Source: Vibrio xiamenensis
Lineage (GTDB): Bacteria > Pseudomonadota > Gammaproteobacteria > Enterobacterales > Vibrionaceae
NCBI RefSeq assembly: GCF_900100015.1
Contig: NZ_FNDD01000025.1
Span: forward strand, 22,619 to 86,618
Direction: 5' to 3'
DNA: 64,000 nucleotides
Shown here: positions 45,170 through 54,376 of the stretch, one piece after another
Numbering within the stretch: position 1 is the first letter of the stretch
Layout: each line of letters starts with the position of its first letter
Made by a program: the position numbers and the translations under genes
The notes under the pieces: model-generated
Seen by the model: only the letters and a program-made list of their open reading frames with translations
Databases searched by the model: none
Told to the model about the DNA's origin: nothing

Positions 45170-46903
45170 GTGAATATCCAAGCACTTATTAACGATAAAG
45201 TATCTCAGGCTCTTGAAGCCGCTGGCGCACCACAAGGTAGCCCTGCCGCCGTTCGCCAATCGGCCAAAGCTCAATTTGGTGATTACCAAGCCAACGGCAT
45301 CATGGGCGTGGCTAAAAAATTGGGTACTAACCCTCGAGAATTTGCGCAAAAAGTATTGGACGTTCTCGATCTTGATGGCATCGCTAGCAAAACTGAAATC
45401 GCAGGCCCTGGTTTTATCAACATCTTTCTAAGTGAAGAGTTTCTCGCCAAACAAGCGGAAGCAGCGTTAGCAGACTCACGTTTGGGCGTTGCTCAAGAAG
45501 CCCCAAAAACCATCGTTGCTGATTACTCTGCGCCAAACGTTGCCAAAGAGATGCACGTCGGTCACCTGCGTTCAACCATCATCGGTGACGCGGTCGTTCG
45601 CACTTTGGAATTTCTAGGTCACAAAGTAGTACGTGCTAACCATATCGGTGACTGGGGTACTCAGTTTGGTATGTTGATCGCCAACTTAGAACGTGTACAA
45701 CAAGAATCTGGCGAAGTTTCGATGGAACTCTCCGATCTTGAAGCGTTTTACCGCGAATCGAAAAAGCTGTATGACGAAGATGAAGCGTTTGCTGAAAAAG
45801 CACGTAACTACGTAGTAAAACTGCAGGGCGGCGATCAATACTGCGCTGAAATGTGGAAAAAACTGGTTGATATTACGATGGTACAAAACCAACGTAACTA
45901 CGATCGTCTCAACGTATCCCTCACCCGTGACAACGTGATGGGTGAAAGCATGTACAACAGCATGCTACCTGGCATCGTAGCAGACCTTAAAGAAAAAGGC
46001 CTTGCCGTTGAAGATGATGGCGCGCAAGTGGTATTCCTTGATGAATACAAAAATAAAGATGGCGAACCAATGGGCGTTATCATTCAAAAACGCGATGGCG
46101 GCTTCCTTTACACCACGACAGATATTGCCTGTGCGAAATACCGTTACGAAACCTTGGGTGCCGAGCGCGTATTGTACTTTATCGACTCTCGTCAGCATCA
46201 ACACCTAATGCAAGCTTGGACTATCGTTCGCAAAGCCGGTTACGTACCAGAAAGCGTATCGCTTGAGCACCACGCTTTTGGCATGATGCTCGGCAAAGAT
46301 GGTCGTCCATTCAAGACCCGTGCTGGCGGCACCGTACGCTTGGTTGATTTGCTTGATGAAGCCGAAGAGCGCGCAATTAAGCTGATCGAATCGAAAAACC
46401 CAGATCTAGAGCAAAGCGAAAAGCATAACATCGCGAAAACCGTTGCGATGGCGGCAGTAAAATACGCTGACTTATCGAAAAACCGTACCACAGACTACGT
46501 GTTCGACTGGGACAACATGCTAGCGTTTGAAGGCAACACCGCGCCATACATGCAATACGCCTATACTCGCGTTGCTTCTATTTTCGCCAAAGCAGGCATT
46601 GAGATGGACTCACTTAGCGGTGACATCGCTATCTCAGAAGAGAAAGAGAAAGCGCTAATCGCGAAACTGCTGCAATTCGAAGAAGCGGTTCAATCTGTGG
46701 CGCGCGAAGGCCAACCTCACATCATGTGTTCTTACTTGTTTGAACTGGCTGGTCAATTCTCAAGTTTCTATGAAGCTTGCCCAATTCTTAACGCTGATAA
46801 CGATGAAACCAAAAATAGCCGCCTTAAACTTGCTGCACTAACAGCAAAAACCATTAAGCAAGGCTTATCTCTACTCGGTATCAATACCCTAGAGCGTATG
46901 TAA
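45170..46903 (+). CDS. argS: Arginyl-tRNA synthetase
   Basis: Class I synthetase charging tRNA-Arg, 577 residues, the same as E. coli ArgS. The start is GTG at 45170 (MNIQALINDKVSQALEAAGA) with GAAGGA before it; a TTG further upstream is not used in the family. HIGH-type motif HVGHLRST, SAPNVAKEMHVGH and the C-terminal anticodon-binding DALR domain (NSRLKLAALTAKTIKQGLSLLGI) are complete. Confidence 0.97.
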   Translation: MNIQALINDKVSQALEAAGAPQGSPAAVRQSAKAQFGDYQANGIMGVAKKLGTNPREFAQKVLDVLDLDGIASKTEIAGPGFINIFLSEEFLAKQAEAALADSRLGVAQEAPKTIVADYSAPNVAKEMHVGHLRSTIIGDAVVRTLEFLGHKVVRANHIGDWGTQFGMLIANLERVQQESGEVSMELSDLEAFYRESKKLYDEDEAFAEKARNYVVKLQGGDQYCAEMWKKLVDITMVQNQRNYDRLNVSLTRDNVMGESMYNSMLPGIVADLKEKGLAVEDDGAQVVFLDEYKNKDGEPMGVIIQKRDGGFLYTTTDIACAKYRYETLGAERVLYFIDSRQHQHLMQAWTIVRKAGYVPESVSLEHHAFGMMLGKDGRPFKTRAGGTVRLVDLLDEAEERAIKLIESKNPDLEQSEKHNIAKTVAMAAVKYADLSKNRTTDYVFDWDNMLAFEGNTAPYMQYAYTRVASIFAKAGIEMDSLSGDIAISEEKEKALIAKLLQFEEAVQSVAREGQPHIMCSYLFELAGQFSSFYEACPILNADNDETKNSRLKLAALTAKTIKQGLSLLGINTLERM

Positions 46904-46918
46904 TAAGCGTTGTAAGAT

Positions 46919-46948
46919 AAAAAAGGTTGGCTTAATGCCAACCTTTTT
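46919..46948 (+). terminator. Terminator after argS
   Basis: The stem GGTTGGC-TTAAT-GCCAACC (46925-46943) is followed by five T. Confidence 0.85.
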
Positions 46949-46981
46949 ACCATTTGCGCATCCATTCGAGGAAGCATCATT

Positions 46982-47410
46982 ATGAGTTTTGAACTTCACC
47001 CCCAGCTGGCCTTTGACACCAGCGTGATTGGACATTTTCCTTTGTGCATTGCACTGCTGCATAAAGATAATTCCGTACCTTGGGTTATTCTGGTTCCCAA
47101 AAAAGCCGATTTGAAAGAGCTTCATCACTTACCGATGCAAGAGCAGCAGCAATTTTTGCTTGAATCTCAAGCCGTCAGCCAAGCGCTCGAAGCAACGTTC
47201 GCACCGGACAAACTAAACTTGGGCGCATTGGGCAACATGGTACCCCAACTGCATATTCACCATATCGCGCGCTTTAAAAATGACATCGCGTGGCCGGGAC
47301 CGCTATGGGGAAATACTGCGGGTAGCTTTCGCGAACCGAGTGTTCAACAAGCTTTAGTGGAACAAATTCGGCAAGCTCTTGCTGATAACGCCCAATTTCG
47401 TATTGAGTAA
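46982..47410 (+). CDS. HIT-domain hydrolase family protein
   Basis: A 142-residue histidine-triad family protein, probably a nucleotidyl hydrolase. The triad region reads QLHIHHIARFKND, a HxHH variant rather than the common HxHxH, which is usual in this subgroup. FPLCIALLHKDNSVPWVILVPKK is the N-terminal nucleotide-binding half. The substrate is unknown. It follows argS after a terminator and converges on feoC. Confidence 0.85.
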   Translation: MSFELHPQLAFDTSVIGHFPLCIALLHKDNSVPWVILVPKKADLKELHHLPMQEQQQFLLESQAVSQALEATFAPDKLNLGALGNMVPQLHIHHIARFKNDIAWPGPLWGNTAGSFREPSVQQALVEQIRQALADNAQFRIE

Positions 47411-47440
47411 AGCGCAGTTTCTCTGCAAACAGTGTCGATT

Positions 47441-47469
47441 AAAAAAGCAGCCATTGGCTGCTTTTTTTT
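47441..47469. terminator. Bidirectional terminator between the HIT gene and feoC
   Basis: The stem AGCAGCC-ATT-GGCTGCT (47446-47462) has six A before and eight T after. Confidence 0.87.
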
Positions 47470-47484
47470 GTGGTACTGATAATT

Positions 47485-47715
47485 TTACATCGTGACCGTC
47501 AAAGACAGGCCTTGCTCTTGATTGGTGACATAGCGAACCTGGCGTACTTGTGAGTCGCGGTTAGTATCCACCATCTTTGAAATCAAGCCTTTGCGAATCA
47601 AAATCGCCAGCATCGCATCGACACCATCTTCACTAAGCGCAAACTTACGCGCCAACTCTTTGGCGCTCGCGCCATGGTTCTGCTCTAAATAATGTTTAAG
47701 CTCGGAAACAATCAT
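47485..47715 (-). CDS. feoC: Ferrous iron transport protein FeoC
   Basis: A small winged-helix protein of the Feo system, 76 residues from the ATG at 47715 (MIVSELKHYLEQNHGASAKELARKF). It has no cysteine, so it cannot bind the Fe-S cluster seen in enteric FeoC; V. cholerae FeoC is likewise reported to act by binding FeoB. It overlaps feoB by 4 bases and ends the feoABC operon. Confidence 0.88.
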   Translation of the reverse strand: MIVSELKHYLEQNHGASAKELARKFALSEDGVDAMLAILIRKGLISKMVDTNRDSQVRQVRYVTNQEQGLSLTVTM

Positions 47716-49988
47716 GCAACGTTGACCTCCAATACTTGACTGGCTCGGCGCCCTTTGCGCTTCATCAAGTGATAGGTCATCAAGCTCAAAGCGATAATCA
47801 CCGCAATCCAAATCGCGCTCGATAAAGGATGATCACCAAAATGCGCCACTTGGTAGTAGAGAGTTGCGCCAGCATAGGCAAGTCCCATGGTCCACAGCGC
47901 GATAAACTGCGCATACTTAGCGCCAAATTCTCGAACGTAAGCCCCCATCGCGGCCACACACGGTGTATACAGCAACACAAACAGCAAATAGGCAAACGCA
48001 GCGTGACTGCTCGAGAAATAGTGCTGCAAATTACCAAAGATAGACTCATTCACGTCTTGATCGGCCGCTGCCACCTGTGAATCACTCAAATCGCCGACTT
48101 CAATACCCAATGGGTCAGAAAAGCTCAGCGCAGCAAGATTATCCGGAATCGACATAACTGCTTCTTTCAAGCTGCCCAATAAGTCATATTCACCGCTCTC
48201 ACCATCGTCTGCTGGTGCGTAGAGATTATTCAAGGTTCCCACCACCGCTTCTTTGGCAAAAATACCAGTGATAATGCCCACCGTTGCCGGCCAGTTATCT
48301 TGCTCAACACCAATTGGCGATAATACCGGCGTCACGACTTGTGCCGCGCGTGATAACACTGAATTGTTGCTGTCTTCGTTACCAAAGCTGCCATCCATGC
48401 CTAACGAGTTAAAGAAGCTCAAAATAGTCACGACAATAACGATGGTACGCCCAGCGCCTAAAGCAAAGCGCTTAAGTTTTTGCCAAGTTTTAATCAACAC
48501 ATTTTGCAGTGTTGGAAATTCGTAATTCGGCATCTCCATAATCAAACTGTCGCTTGAACCCGGGTACAGAGTTTTCTTAAGTACAAACCCCGTCAGTACC
48601 GCCGCTAAAATGCCGATGATATACAGAGCAAAAACCACATTTTGACCGCTGCTTGGGAAGAACGCCGCGGCAAATAACGCGTACACAGGCAGACGCGCGC
48701 CACAAGACATAAATGGCGCCATCGACGCTGCCAACTTACGCTCACGCTCTTGATCGAGAGTACGCGTTGCCATAATCGCTGGCACATTACAGCCAAAACC
48801 CAGCACGAGAGGCACAAAAGCTTTACCCGGCAAGCCGATTTTCTGCATCACTTTGTCGAGCACAAACGCTGCCCGCGACATATAACCGGAACTTTCTAAA
48901 ACCGCTAAGAACAAGTACAAGCAAGCAATCACCGGAACGAATGTCGCTACCGTTTGAATACCGCCACCAATACCATCAGCAATCAGTGTTACTAACCAAA
49001 CTGGAAGATGATCATCGAGAAGGTAATGTCCGCCATCCACCAGCAACGCACCGACACCGATGTCAAAGAAATCAATAAACGCACTACCAATGTTGATGGC
49101 AAACATGAACATCAGGTACATGATTAGGAAGAAGAATGGGACGCCAAACCACTTATTCAATACCACGCGGTCAACCCGCTCAGTAAAGCTATGGCTGGTT
49201 TTACCTTGCACGCGACGCACGCTTTTCAACACTTGGTGAATAAAGGTAAATTTGACGTCGGCGACATGTAGATCTAAATCTAAATTCAGATTGGCTTGAG
49301 CTTGCTGGACGGTTTGACGATCCGCTTGATTCAACGGATTCAACACTAAGCTGTCATTTTCCAATGCGCGAATCGCCAGCGAGCGAGCGCTCGATACTTG
49401 TCCTTTAAAAAGCGCAGCCAAATTAGTGACCGCATACTCGAACTCATCATGGTAATCAAGAGCCAATTCGTCCAGAGCGACGCCCTGCACTATAGTTTTG
49501 TGCAGTTTTTCTTTAAAACGTTTTACCTGAGCTCGGTCATTGGCCGATAGGCTCAATACTGGGCAACCTAAGGCTTTTTCTAAGCCTGAAACATCCAAAA
49601 TCTGGCGATCGCGCTTAAGCGCATCCATCTTGTTTAGTACCACGATCATCGGACGGCCCAATTCTCGTAGTTGAAGGGTCATATATAAACTGCGTTCTAA
49701 ACAAGTTGCGTCAACCACATTGATGACGAGATCCGCGGGGTGTGTTAGCACCGCACGTGAGGCAATGGATTCATCGATACTGTTCGCATCATTGCCGCTG
49801 TCTAATGCATAAATCCCCGGCAAATCAGTAATAAAGAACTCGTCACCAGAGTGACTATAGCGACCAGTTTTTTTCTCAACCGTCACCCCTGCCCAGTTAC
49901 CAACTTGCTGTTTAGCGCCAGTTAAGCCGTTAAATAAGGTGGTTTTACCGCTGTTTGGGTTACCGACGGTCAATAATTGATAGCGCAT
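47712..49988 (-). CDS. feoB: Ferrous iron transporter FeoB
   Basis: Inner-membrane Fe(II) transporter with an N-terminal G domain, 758 residues. G1 is GNPNSGKTT (9-17), with G3 DLPGIYAL and G4 LNKMD. A helical spacer domain precedes about 8-10 membrane spans, including the two Gate motifs with conserved cysteines (GFGCNVPAIMATRTL, FMSCGARLPVYAL). Overlaps feoA by 1 base and feoC by 4. Confidence 0.96.
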   Translation of the reverse strand: MRYQLLTVGNPNSGKTTLFNGLTGAKQQVGNWAGVTVEKKTGRYSHSGDEFFITDLPGIYALDSGNDANSIDESIASRAVLTHPADLVINVVDATCLERSLYMTLQLRELGRPMIVVLNKMDALKRDRQILDVSGLEKALGCPVLSLSANDRAQVKRFKEKLHKTIVQGVALDELALDYHDEFEYAVTNLAALFKGQVSSARSLAIRALENDSLVLNPLNQADRQTVQQAQANLNLDLDLHVADVKFTFIHQVLKSVRRVQGKTSHSFTERVDRVVLNKWFGVPFFFLIMYLMFMFAINIGSAFIDFFDIGVGALLVDGGHYLLDDHLPVWLVTLIADGIGGGIQTVATFVPVIACLYLFLAVLESSGYMSRAAFVLDKVMQKIGLPGKAFVPLVLGFGCNVPAIMATRTLDQERERKLAASMAPFMSCGARLPVYALFAAAFFPSSGQNVVFALYIIGILAAVLTGFVLKKTLYPGSSDSLIMEMPNYEFPTLQNVLIKTWQKLKRFALGAGRTIVIVVTILSFFNSLGMDGSFGNEDSNNSVLSRAAQVVTPVLSPIGVEQDNWPATVGIITGIFAKEAVVGTLNNLYAPADDGESGEYDLLGSLKEAVMSIPDNLAALSFSDPLGIEVGDLSDSQVAAADQDVNESIFGNLQHYFSSSHAAFAYLLFVLLYTPCVAAMGAYVREFGAKYAQFIALWTMGLAYAGATLYYQVAHFGDHPLSSAIWIAVIIALSLMTYHLMKRKGRRASQVLEVNVA

Positions 49989-50215
49989 TACACCACCTCA
50001 ACGTCAATTTGATTAGCAATAGCACAACGTAGCGCTAACGAAACGCCACGCACTTCTACTTGCAGTGGATCTCCAAATGGCGCTTTACGTAGCACGGTTA
50101 CATTGGTGTCAGGCAGCATTCCCATGATCATGAGCTTTTTGCGCACATCGCTGGTCATTTGTGAAAAGCCACTGATGACAGCGGATTGGCCCGGTGCCAA
50201 TTGAGATAGCTTCAT
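49988..50215 (-). CDS. feoA: Ferrous iron transport protein FeoA
   Basis: A small SH3-like cytosolic protein required for FeoB activity, 75 residues. MKLSQLAPGQSAVISGF, the RKLMIMGMLPDTNVTVL segment and VEVRGVSLALR are typical. First gene of feoABC; its promoter must be in the gap 50216-50516. Confidence 0.95.
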   Translation of the reverse strand: MKLSQLAPGQSAVISGFSQMTSDVRKKLMIMGMLPDTNVTVLRKAPFGDPLQVEVRGVSLALRCAIANQIDVEVV

Positions 50216-50284
50216 TTGAAGAACTCCGAGAGTTAATGAGAAGGATTCGTATTAATAATAAAACCCTCAGCAGTATGAGGTCTT

Positions 50285-50298
50285 GTTTGAAATCAAAC
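50285..50298. promoter_or_regulatory. Palindrome upstream of feoA
   Basis: GTTTGA-AA-TCAAAC is a perfect 6+6 palindrome about 75 bases upstream of feoA. The spacing does not fit FNR or CRP. A clear Fur box was not seen. It may be an operator of unknown type. Confidence 0.35.
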
Positions 50299-50516
50299 TT
50301 TGCAAAAATAGCCCGTCATTTACGTCAAAAGCCGCAACGTCAAATTTGTTAATTTCACTTTACGGTCATAAATGCTTCAAACTAGACATTCCATTCCAGC
50401 CATAAAAATCAAAATAAAACAATAAATATCAGTAAGTTAAAAATATGTCGGTTTTCTCATGTAACAGTGGCGTTAAATTTATACATCCTTTCAACATCGA
50501 TTCGTATAGTCAATTT

Positions 50517-50648
50517 CGTGGAGACGACATTCCCTGTTTTCACGATTTAATTCCAGATGTGGTGCTTTCGCATCACTCCGGCAGCAAGCGAAGGTGTCAT
50601 TGGCGCCCGTGGTATAGTCCCCCGGCTATACCACGATTTTTTCTTTCA
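50517..50648 (+). ncRNA. Candidate small RNA between feoA and the AraC-type regulator
   Basis: This is part of a 657-base gap (50216-50872) with no convincing protein gene. A -10 TATAGT (50505-50510) predicts a plus-strand start near 50517. The transcript contains a 7-bp hairpin GTGGTGC-TTTC-GCATCAC (50559-50576) and ends in a perfect 10-bp stem CGTGGTATAG/CTATACCACG (50608-50617 with 50626-50635) followed by six T. Both flanking genes are on the minus strand, so this terminator serves neither. About 130 nt. No known RNA family is recognised. The rest of the gap to 50872 shows nothing I can identify. Confidence 0.55.
50608..50642 (+). terminator. Strong plus-strand terminator in the feoA upstream gap
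   Basis: A 10-bp perfect stem with an 8-base loop and T-run after an A. There is no T-run on the minus strand, so it is directional. Confidence 0.85.
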
Positions 50649-50872
50649 GCTAGAATCCATTCCCTTTTTTCTCCTGCTTAAACAGTTAATCCTTAGAGCC
50701 TTAGTCCTTAAACTCTCTGTATCCAGATTCAGCGACGTTTAAACATCAAACTAGGAATGGCACAAAGGCACGGCACGCATTGAGCTCTGGACTTGTGCTT
50801 ATGATTAAATGAGCGATTTTTCGCTAGGTACAACACGGCTTGATGCGAAATACTGGTCTTCGACACCCAGCG

Positions 50873-53800
50873 TTAGAGGACTTCTTGACTCTCGATAAAC
50901 TGGGTTGGAGAAGCGCCAAATTGAGCTTTGAAGCGCTGGCTAAAATAAGAAGGGTCGTTAAAGCCGCATGCAAAAGCGACATCGGAGACTTTATCTCCCT
51001 CAAGTAGCTGGCGGCAGGCGTGTTCAAGGCGAACTTCATTGAGATAATCTTTAAATGTACGCCCGGTTAGTTGCTTAAAGCGACGTTGTAAGCTGCGCTC
51101 AGAGACAAACATCAGCTTGGCCGCACTGGTTGTACCAAATTCCGGGTCAGAAAACTGCTCTTGAACGAGTTGTTCAAGCTTTTGCAGCCACGGCTCAAAC
51201 TGTAACTGGGAGCCCGAGTCATCAAGCGGCAACTCGCCGGATTCATTGACGTCAAATTCGTCAAAAACGTGATGACTCGACCAACTGAGTTCAACCAAAT
51301 TGCGCTCTGAGGAACTGAAAATAGCAAGCTGCCCACCGCTTTGCGTCACCTGCTTTTTGACTGCGCTCCAATCGGTGATACTCAAATCCGCTTCAACCAG
51401 CGCTTTCCCTTGGTCACAGCAAACCAGCACCACCCGTTGCTCTCTAAGTTCCACATTCAGTGAAATGTGCTGCTTACGGTAGCTACGCCGTAGCAAGTTA
51501 TTGAATAAAGCGCTTAACACTTCGTCTAAATTGAATTCAAACACCTCAATAAGTGCAGCCTGAGGGGACGGTTTTTCAAGCGACACACTCACGTCTCGAC
51601 GCTCAAACTCCTCTCGCCATACCTCCAGTGCCGACTCAACTACGACCTCTAAATCAAATACCGCCTGTGAACCGGTTTTATCACTACGCACGTTTTCTAA
51701 TAAATCCAACTCTGCGTAGATTTGTTCCACTAAGTATTGCTGATCTTTTAGTGAGGAAGCCGACAGCACTTGTCGATGAAGACGCTTTTTCATGCCATCC
51801 AAGACATGAGAAAACACTAACCTTCTGAGCTGTAACTGTTTACGCAGCTGATGATTATTGGCGATCAACACTCGTCCTTGATGACGAAGCTGCTCCGTTT
51901 TCAACCCAACTTGCGCTTGCAAAAAACGATGGTTGCGTTTGCTAAGGCGCGATCGCCACCAGAGCAACAAGGCCGCACCGAACATTAAGCACACAACATA
52001 AATTGTGATGGCATAACGCCCCAAATACCAAGGCTTCGCAACCGTGAACGCCATATTCATCGCATAAATAGTCAAGTTGTTTGGCATCTGTTGACGAACC
52101 ATTAATTCGTACTCACCCACCTCAAGGTGACTTAGTGTCAACTGTTGGCTAACGACAGGCCGCCAAGGTTGCTCGTCATTGAAACGATACTCAAATTTAG
52201 GCTTGGAAAACATTGGAATTCCCCCAAAGCGAACGCTAAGTACATCGTCATACTCAAGCTCAATCGGTAATCCAGTTTTTCCACCAACACTGTGCAGCGC
52301 TTGGTTAACTCTCACTTGGCTCACTATGATTTTTTCTGACGGCAAAAGATTGGTCGTCAGAGAATAGCTATTAACACTGACCAACCCATATTTAGAACCG
52401 AGTAACAGCCCGTGTTTATTGTTGGCTAAAGACGTACAAGACGAGGGTAAAAATTCGTTATACAGCACTCCAAATGGCGGCGAATAATGGTCAACAATCG
52501 AACCATCATTTTGGTAACGGCTCAGCCCAGCCGATGAGGTCAACCAAATACCATCTTGGTTGCGCACTAAACATTTGGGCGAAACGCCCTCCGCTGGCAA
52601 AGGTAAATTTCGAAATAAACGCTGTTTAATATCGTAAGCAAACACACCATAAGCGCTACTCCCCCACACCACGTTGGGCTCGACTTCTATAAAGTCAAAA
52701 ATCCGTCCAGCATGCTGGGCGTGACTCACTAAATGAACGGCTTCACCATCAATGACATACAGATGACTGCCTGTACTAAGTAATAATGTGCCACTTTGCA
52801 TCGCAAACAAATGCCAATGGCTTTGCGGCATAGTGCTGCTATTCAGCCAATGGTTGGAAAAACGTTTCAGCTCTCCGGAGCGCAAATCATAGCGCCAAAG
52901 TTCCCCCTGGCTAATTCCCCACAACTGTTGCCGTTTTGCATTGAACTCAAGCTGGCTTACTGATTCGGTCGTCATAAAGCGTGGTAAATCTTTTGATTCC
53001 GGTTTGCCACTTTGTGCATTGATCACCACAATCCCTTTCGGTGTGGCAATCCAGAGGCTCTGGTTAATCTCGACAAAATCCAATACGCTACCTAGGTATA
53101 CACGCTCAGCATCAGTCTGGTTGTTATCCGCCAAGCGGTATAGCCCACCTTGAGCGTGAAGCCAATAGCCATTTTGAGCCTGAGTCAAATGTAAATTTCG
53201 GATTTGAAGACGCTGTTTGTTCACATCATCAATAGGCTGAGGCCGCCGCTCAAATTGCGCACTGTAGGGTGAGTAATACTGAATGCCATTTTCGGTCGAG
53301 ACCCACACACCGCCTCGCGAGTCAGCGAGCAAGGCGTGAATACTTTGGCCCTGAAGTTCAAAGGGCTCGGTACCTAATCCGTTAATGTATTCTTGGCTAT
53401 TGGGGAAAAAATGCTGAATGTATAGACCGTTATCGGTACCAATCCAATAACTGTCTTGCGTTTCGGCCAGCGCACTAATGTTTCCATGGGCTAACAACGT
53501 AACGGGTTGATAAGTTGGGTCGTCCACATTAACAAGCAGCGCTCCGTCATCGCTACCAATGAGTAACTCACGCCGCTTAGTTGAATAGTGGAGCAAAGAG
53601 ACATTATCTTTATTTGAAGCATCAATATGACTAAAGCCATTTTGCGCCGACAAATACACGCCTGCGTTGGTCGCCACCACCCAACGAGAATCGATAAACT
53701 GCGCCGCTTGAATTTTAATCGACGCTAACTGGCTGTATTGATACAGCCGCGTTAGAGCAAAACGAGTGAGCTTACCGCTGTTGATTTGATAGGCATAAAA

Positions 53801-54217
53801 CCCATCTTGGTCGGTGACCCAAATATAACCTTGCGAGGCACCGATTTGATTGATGTCGCTGCCTGGCGTTAGGCCAAATACACGCTCTCGCTCTTGCGCA
53901 GGCTGAAGTCGATACACTTCATTACCGGCAAAACTCCAAAAAGCGCTTTGATGATAAGTCAGTTGCGCGAGTGAATAGTTAAGCGCAGAGCCAACTTTAG
54001 GAAGTACCTCAACACCATCAAAAAACTTTACTCGGTGCTGCATATCTTGTATCCACAAACCACCATCTTGGCTTGGGTACAATTGATTTCCCACCAGAAT
54101 ATTGCCACTGGCTTGAGTCGGTAACGGATAGAAAACTGCTTGCGACGCTGCGCTAGTTCCAGTCAATAACGCGCCACACAACAGCAAAACGATTTGAAAC
54201 ACCAATGCAAACCTCAA
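50873..54217 (-). CDS. Membrane-bound propeller sensor with degenerate kinase and AraC-type DNA-binding domain
   Basis: A 1114-residue protein. Signal peptide (about 1-24), then a periplasmic beta-propeller with repeated WIGTDNGLY/WVSTENGIQYY-type blades (to about 640), a Y_Y_Y-like domain (EYRFNDEQPWRPV) and one membrane span near 737-757. The cytoplasmic part has a DHp/HATPase-like region in which the H-box lacks the usual Glu (FSHVLDG) and the ATP boxes are degenerate (CCDQGKA). There is no receiver domain. The C-terminal AraC helix-turn-helix (about 1005-1114, SERSLQRRFKQLTGRTFKDYL...VAFACGFNDPSYFSQRFKAQFG) is intact. It is related to hybrid two-component systems but probably signals directly to DNA. 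Ligand and targets unknown. Confidence 0.85.
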   Translation of the reverse strand: MRFALVFQIVLLLCGALLTGTSAASQAVFYPLPTQASGNILVGNQLYPSQDGGLWIQDMQHRVKFFDGVEVLPKVGSALNYSLAQLTYHQSAFWSFAGNEVYRLQPAQERERVFGLTPGSDINQIGASQGYIWVTDQDGFYAYQINSGKLTRFALTRLYQYSQLASIKIQAAQFIDSRWVVATNAGVYLSAQNGFSHIDASNKDNVSLLHYSTKRRELLIGSDDGALLVNVDDPTYQPVTLLAHGNISALAETQDSYWIGTDNGLYIQHFFPNSQEYINGLGTEPFELQGQSIHALLADSRGGVWVSTENGIQYYSPYSAQFERRPQPIDDVNKQRLQIRNLHLTQAQNGYWLHAQGGLYRLADNNQTDAERVYLGSVLDFVEINQSLWIATPKGIVVINAQSGKPESKDLPRFMTTESVSQLEFNAKRQQLWGISQGELWRYDLRSGELKRFSNHWLNSSTMPQSHWHLFAMQSGTLLLSTGSHLYVIDGEAVHLVSHAQHAGRIFDFIEVEPNVVWGSSAYGVFAYDIKQRLFRNLPLPAEGVSPKCLVRNQDGIWLTSSAGLSRYQNDGSIVDHYSPPFGVLYNEFLPSSCTSLANNKHGLLLGSKYGLVSVNSYSLTTNLLPSEKIIVSQVRVNQALHSVGGKTGLPIELEYDDVLSVRFGGIPMFSKPKFEYRFNDEQPWRPVVSQQLTLSHLEVGEYELMVRQQMPNNLTIYAMNMAFTVAKPWYLGRYAITIYVVCLMFGAALLLWWRSRLSKRNHRFLQAQVGLKTEQLRHQGRVLIANNHQLRKQLQLRRLVFSHVLDGMKKRLHRQVLSASSLKDQQYLVEQIYAELDLLENVRSDKTGSQAVFDLEVVVESALEVWREEFERRDVSVSLEKPSPQAALIEVFEFNLDEVLSALFNNLLRRSYRKQHISLNVELREQRVVLVCCDQGKALVEADLSITDWSAVKKQVTQSGGQLAIFSSSERNLVELSWSSHHVFDEFDVNESGELPLDDSGSQLQFEPWLQKLEQLVQEQFSDPEFGTTSAAKLMFVSERSLQRRFKQLTGRTFKDYLNEVRLEHACRQLLEGDKVSDVAFACGFNDPSYFSQRFKAQFGASPTQFIESQEVL

Positions 54218-54338
54218 GCGCTTGATAACAAAAATAACAAACAGAATGAAATACTTAAAAAAGTAAACACCTCATTTGTACTTGATTAACAAGTCCTTGT
54301 CAGCTAGTACGCTGACTTTTTAAGCATTGGTCACATAG

Positions 54339-54368
54339 AAAAGCTCGGGCAGCAACACGCTACCCGAG
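54339..54368 (-). terminator. Terminator after znuA
   Basis: On the minus strand a 10-bp stem (CTCGGGTAGC with GCTGCCCGAG, one G-U pair) is followed by CTTTTC. Confidence 0.6.
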
Positions 54369-54376
54369 TAAAGAGA

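Noticed and set aside
50216..50284. Fur box before feoA
   Set aside because: Expected from biology, but AATGAGAAGGATTCGTATT has too few matches to the consensus to be claimed.
50285..50298. FNR or CRP site before feoA
   Set aside because: Half-sites are spaced by 2 bases instead of the 4 or 6 these regulators need.
50445..50681. 78-codon plus-strand frame in the feoA upstream gap
   Set aside because: It runs through the hairpin and terminator of the small-RNA candidate, has no good ribosome site and no protein-like composition.
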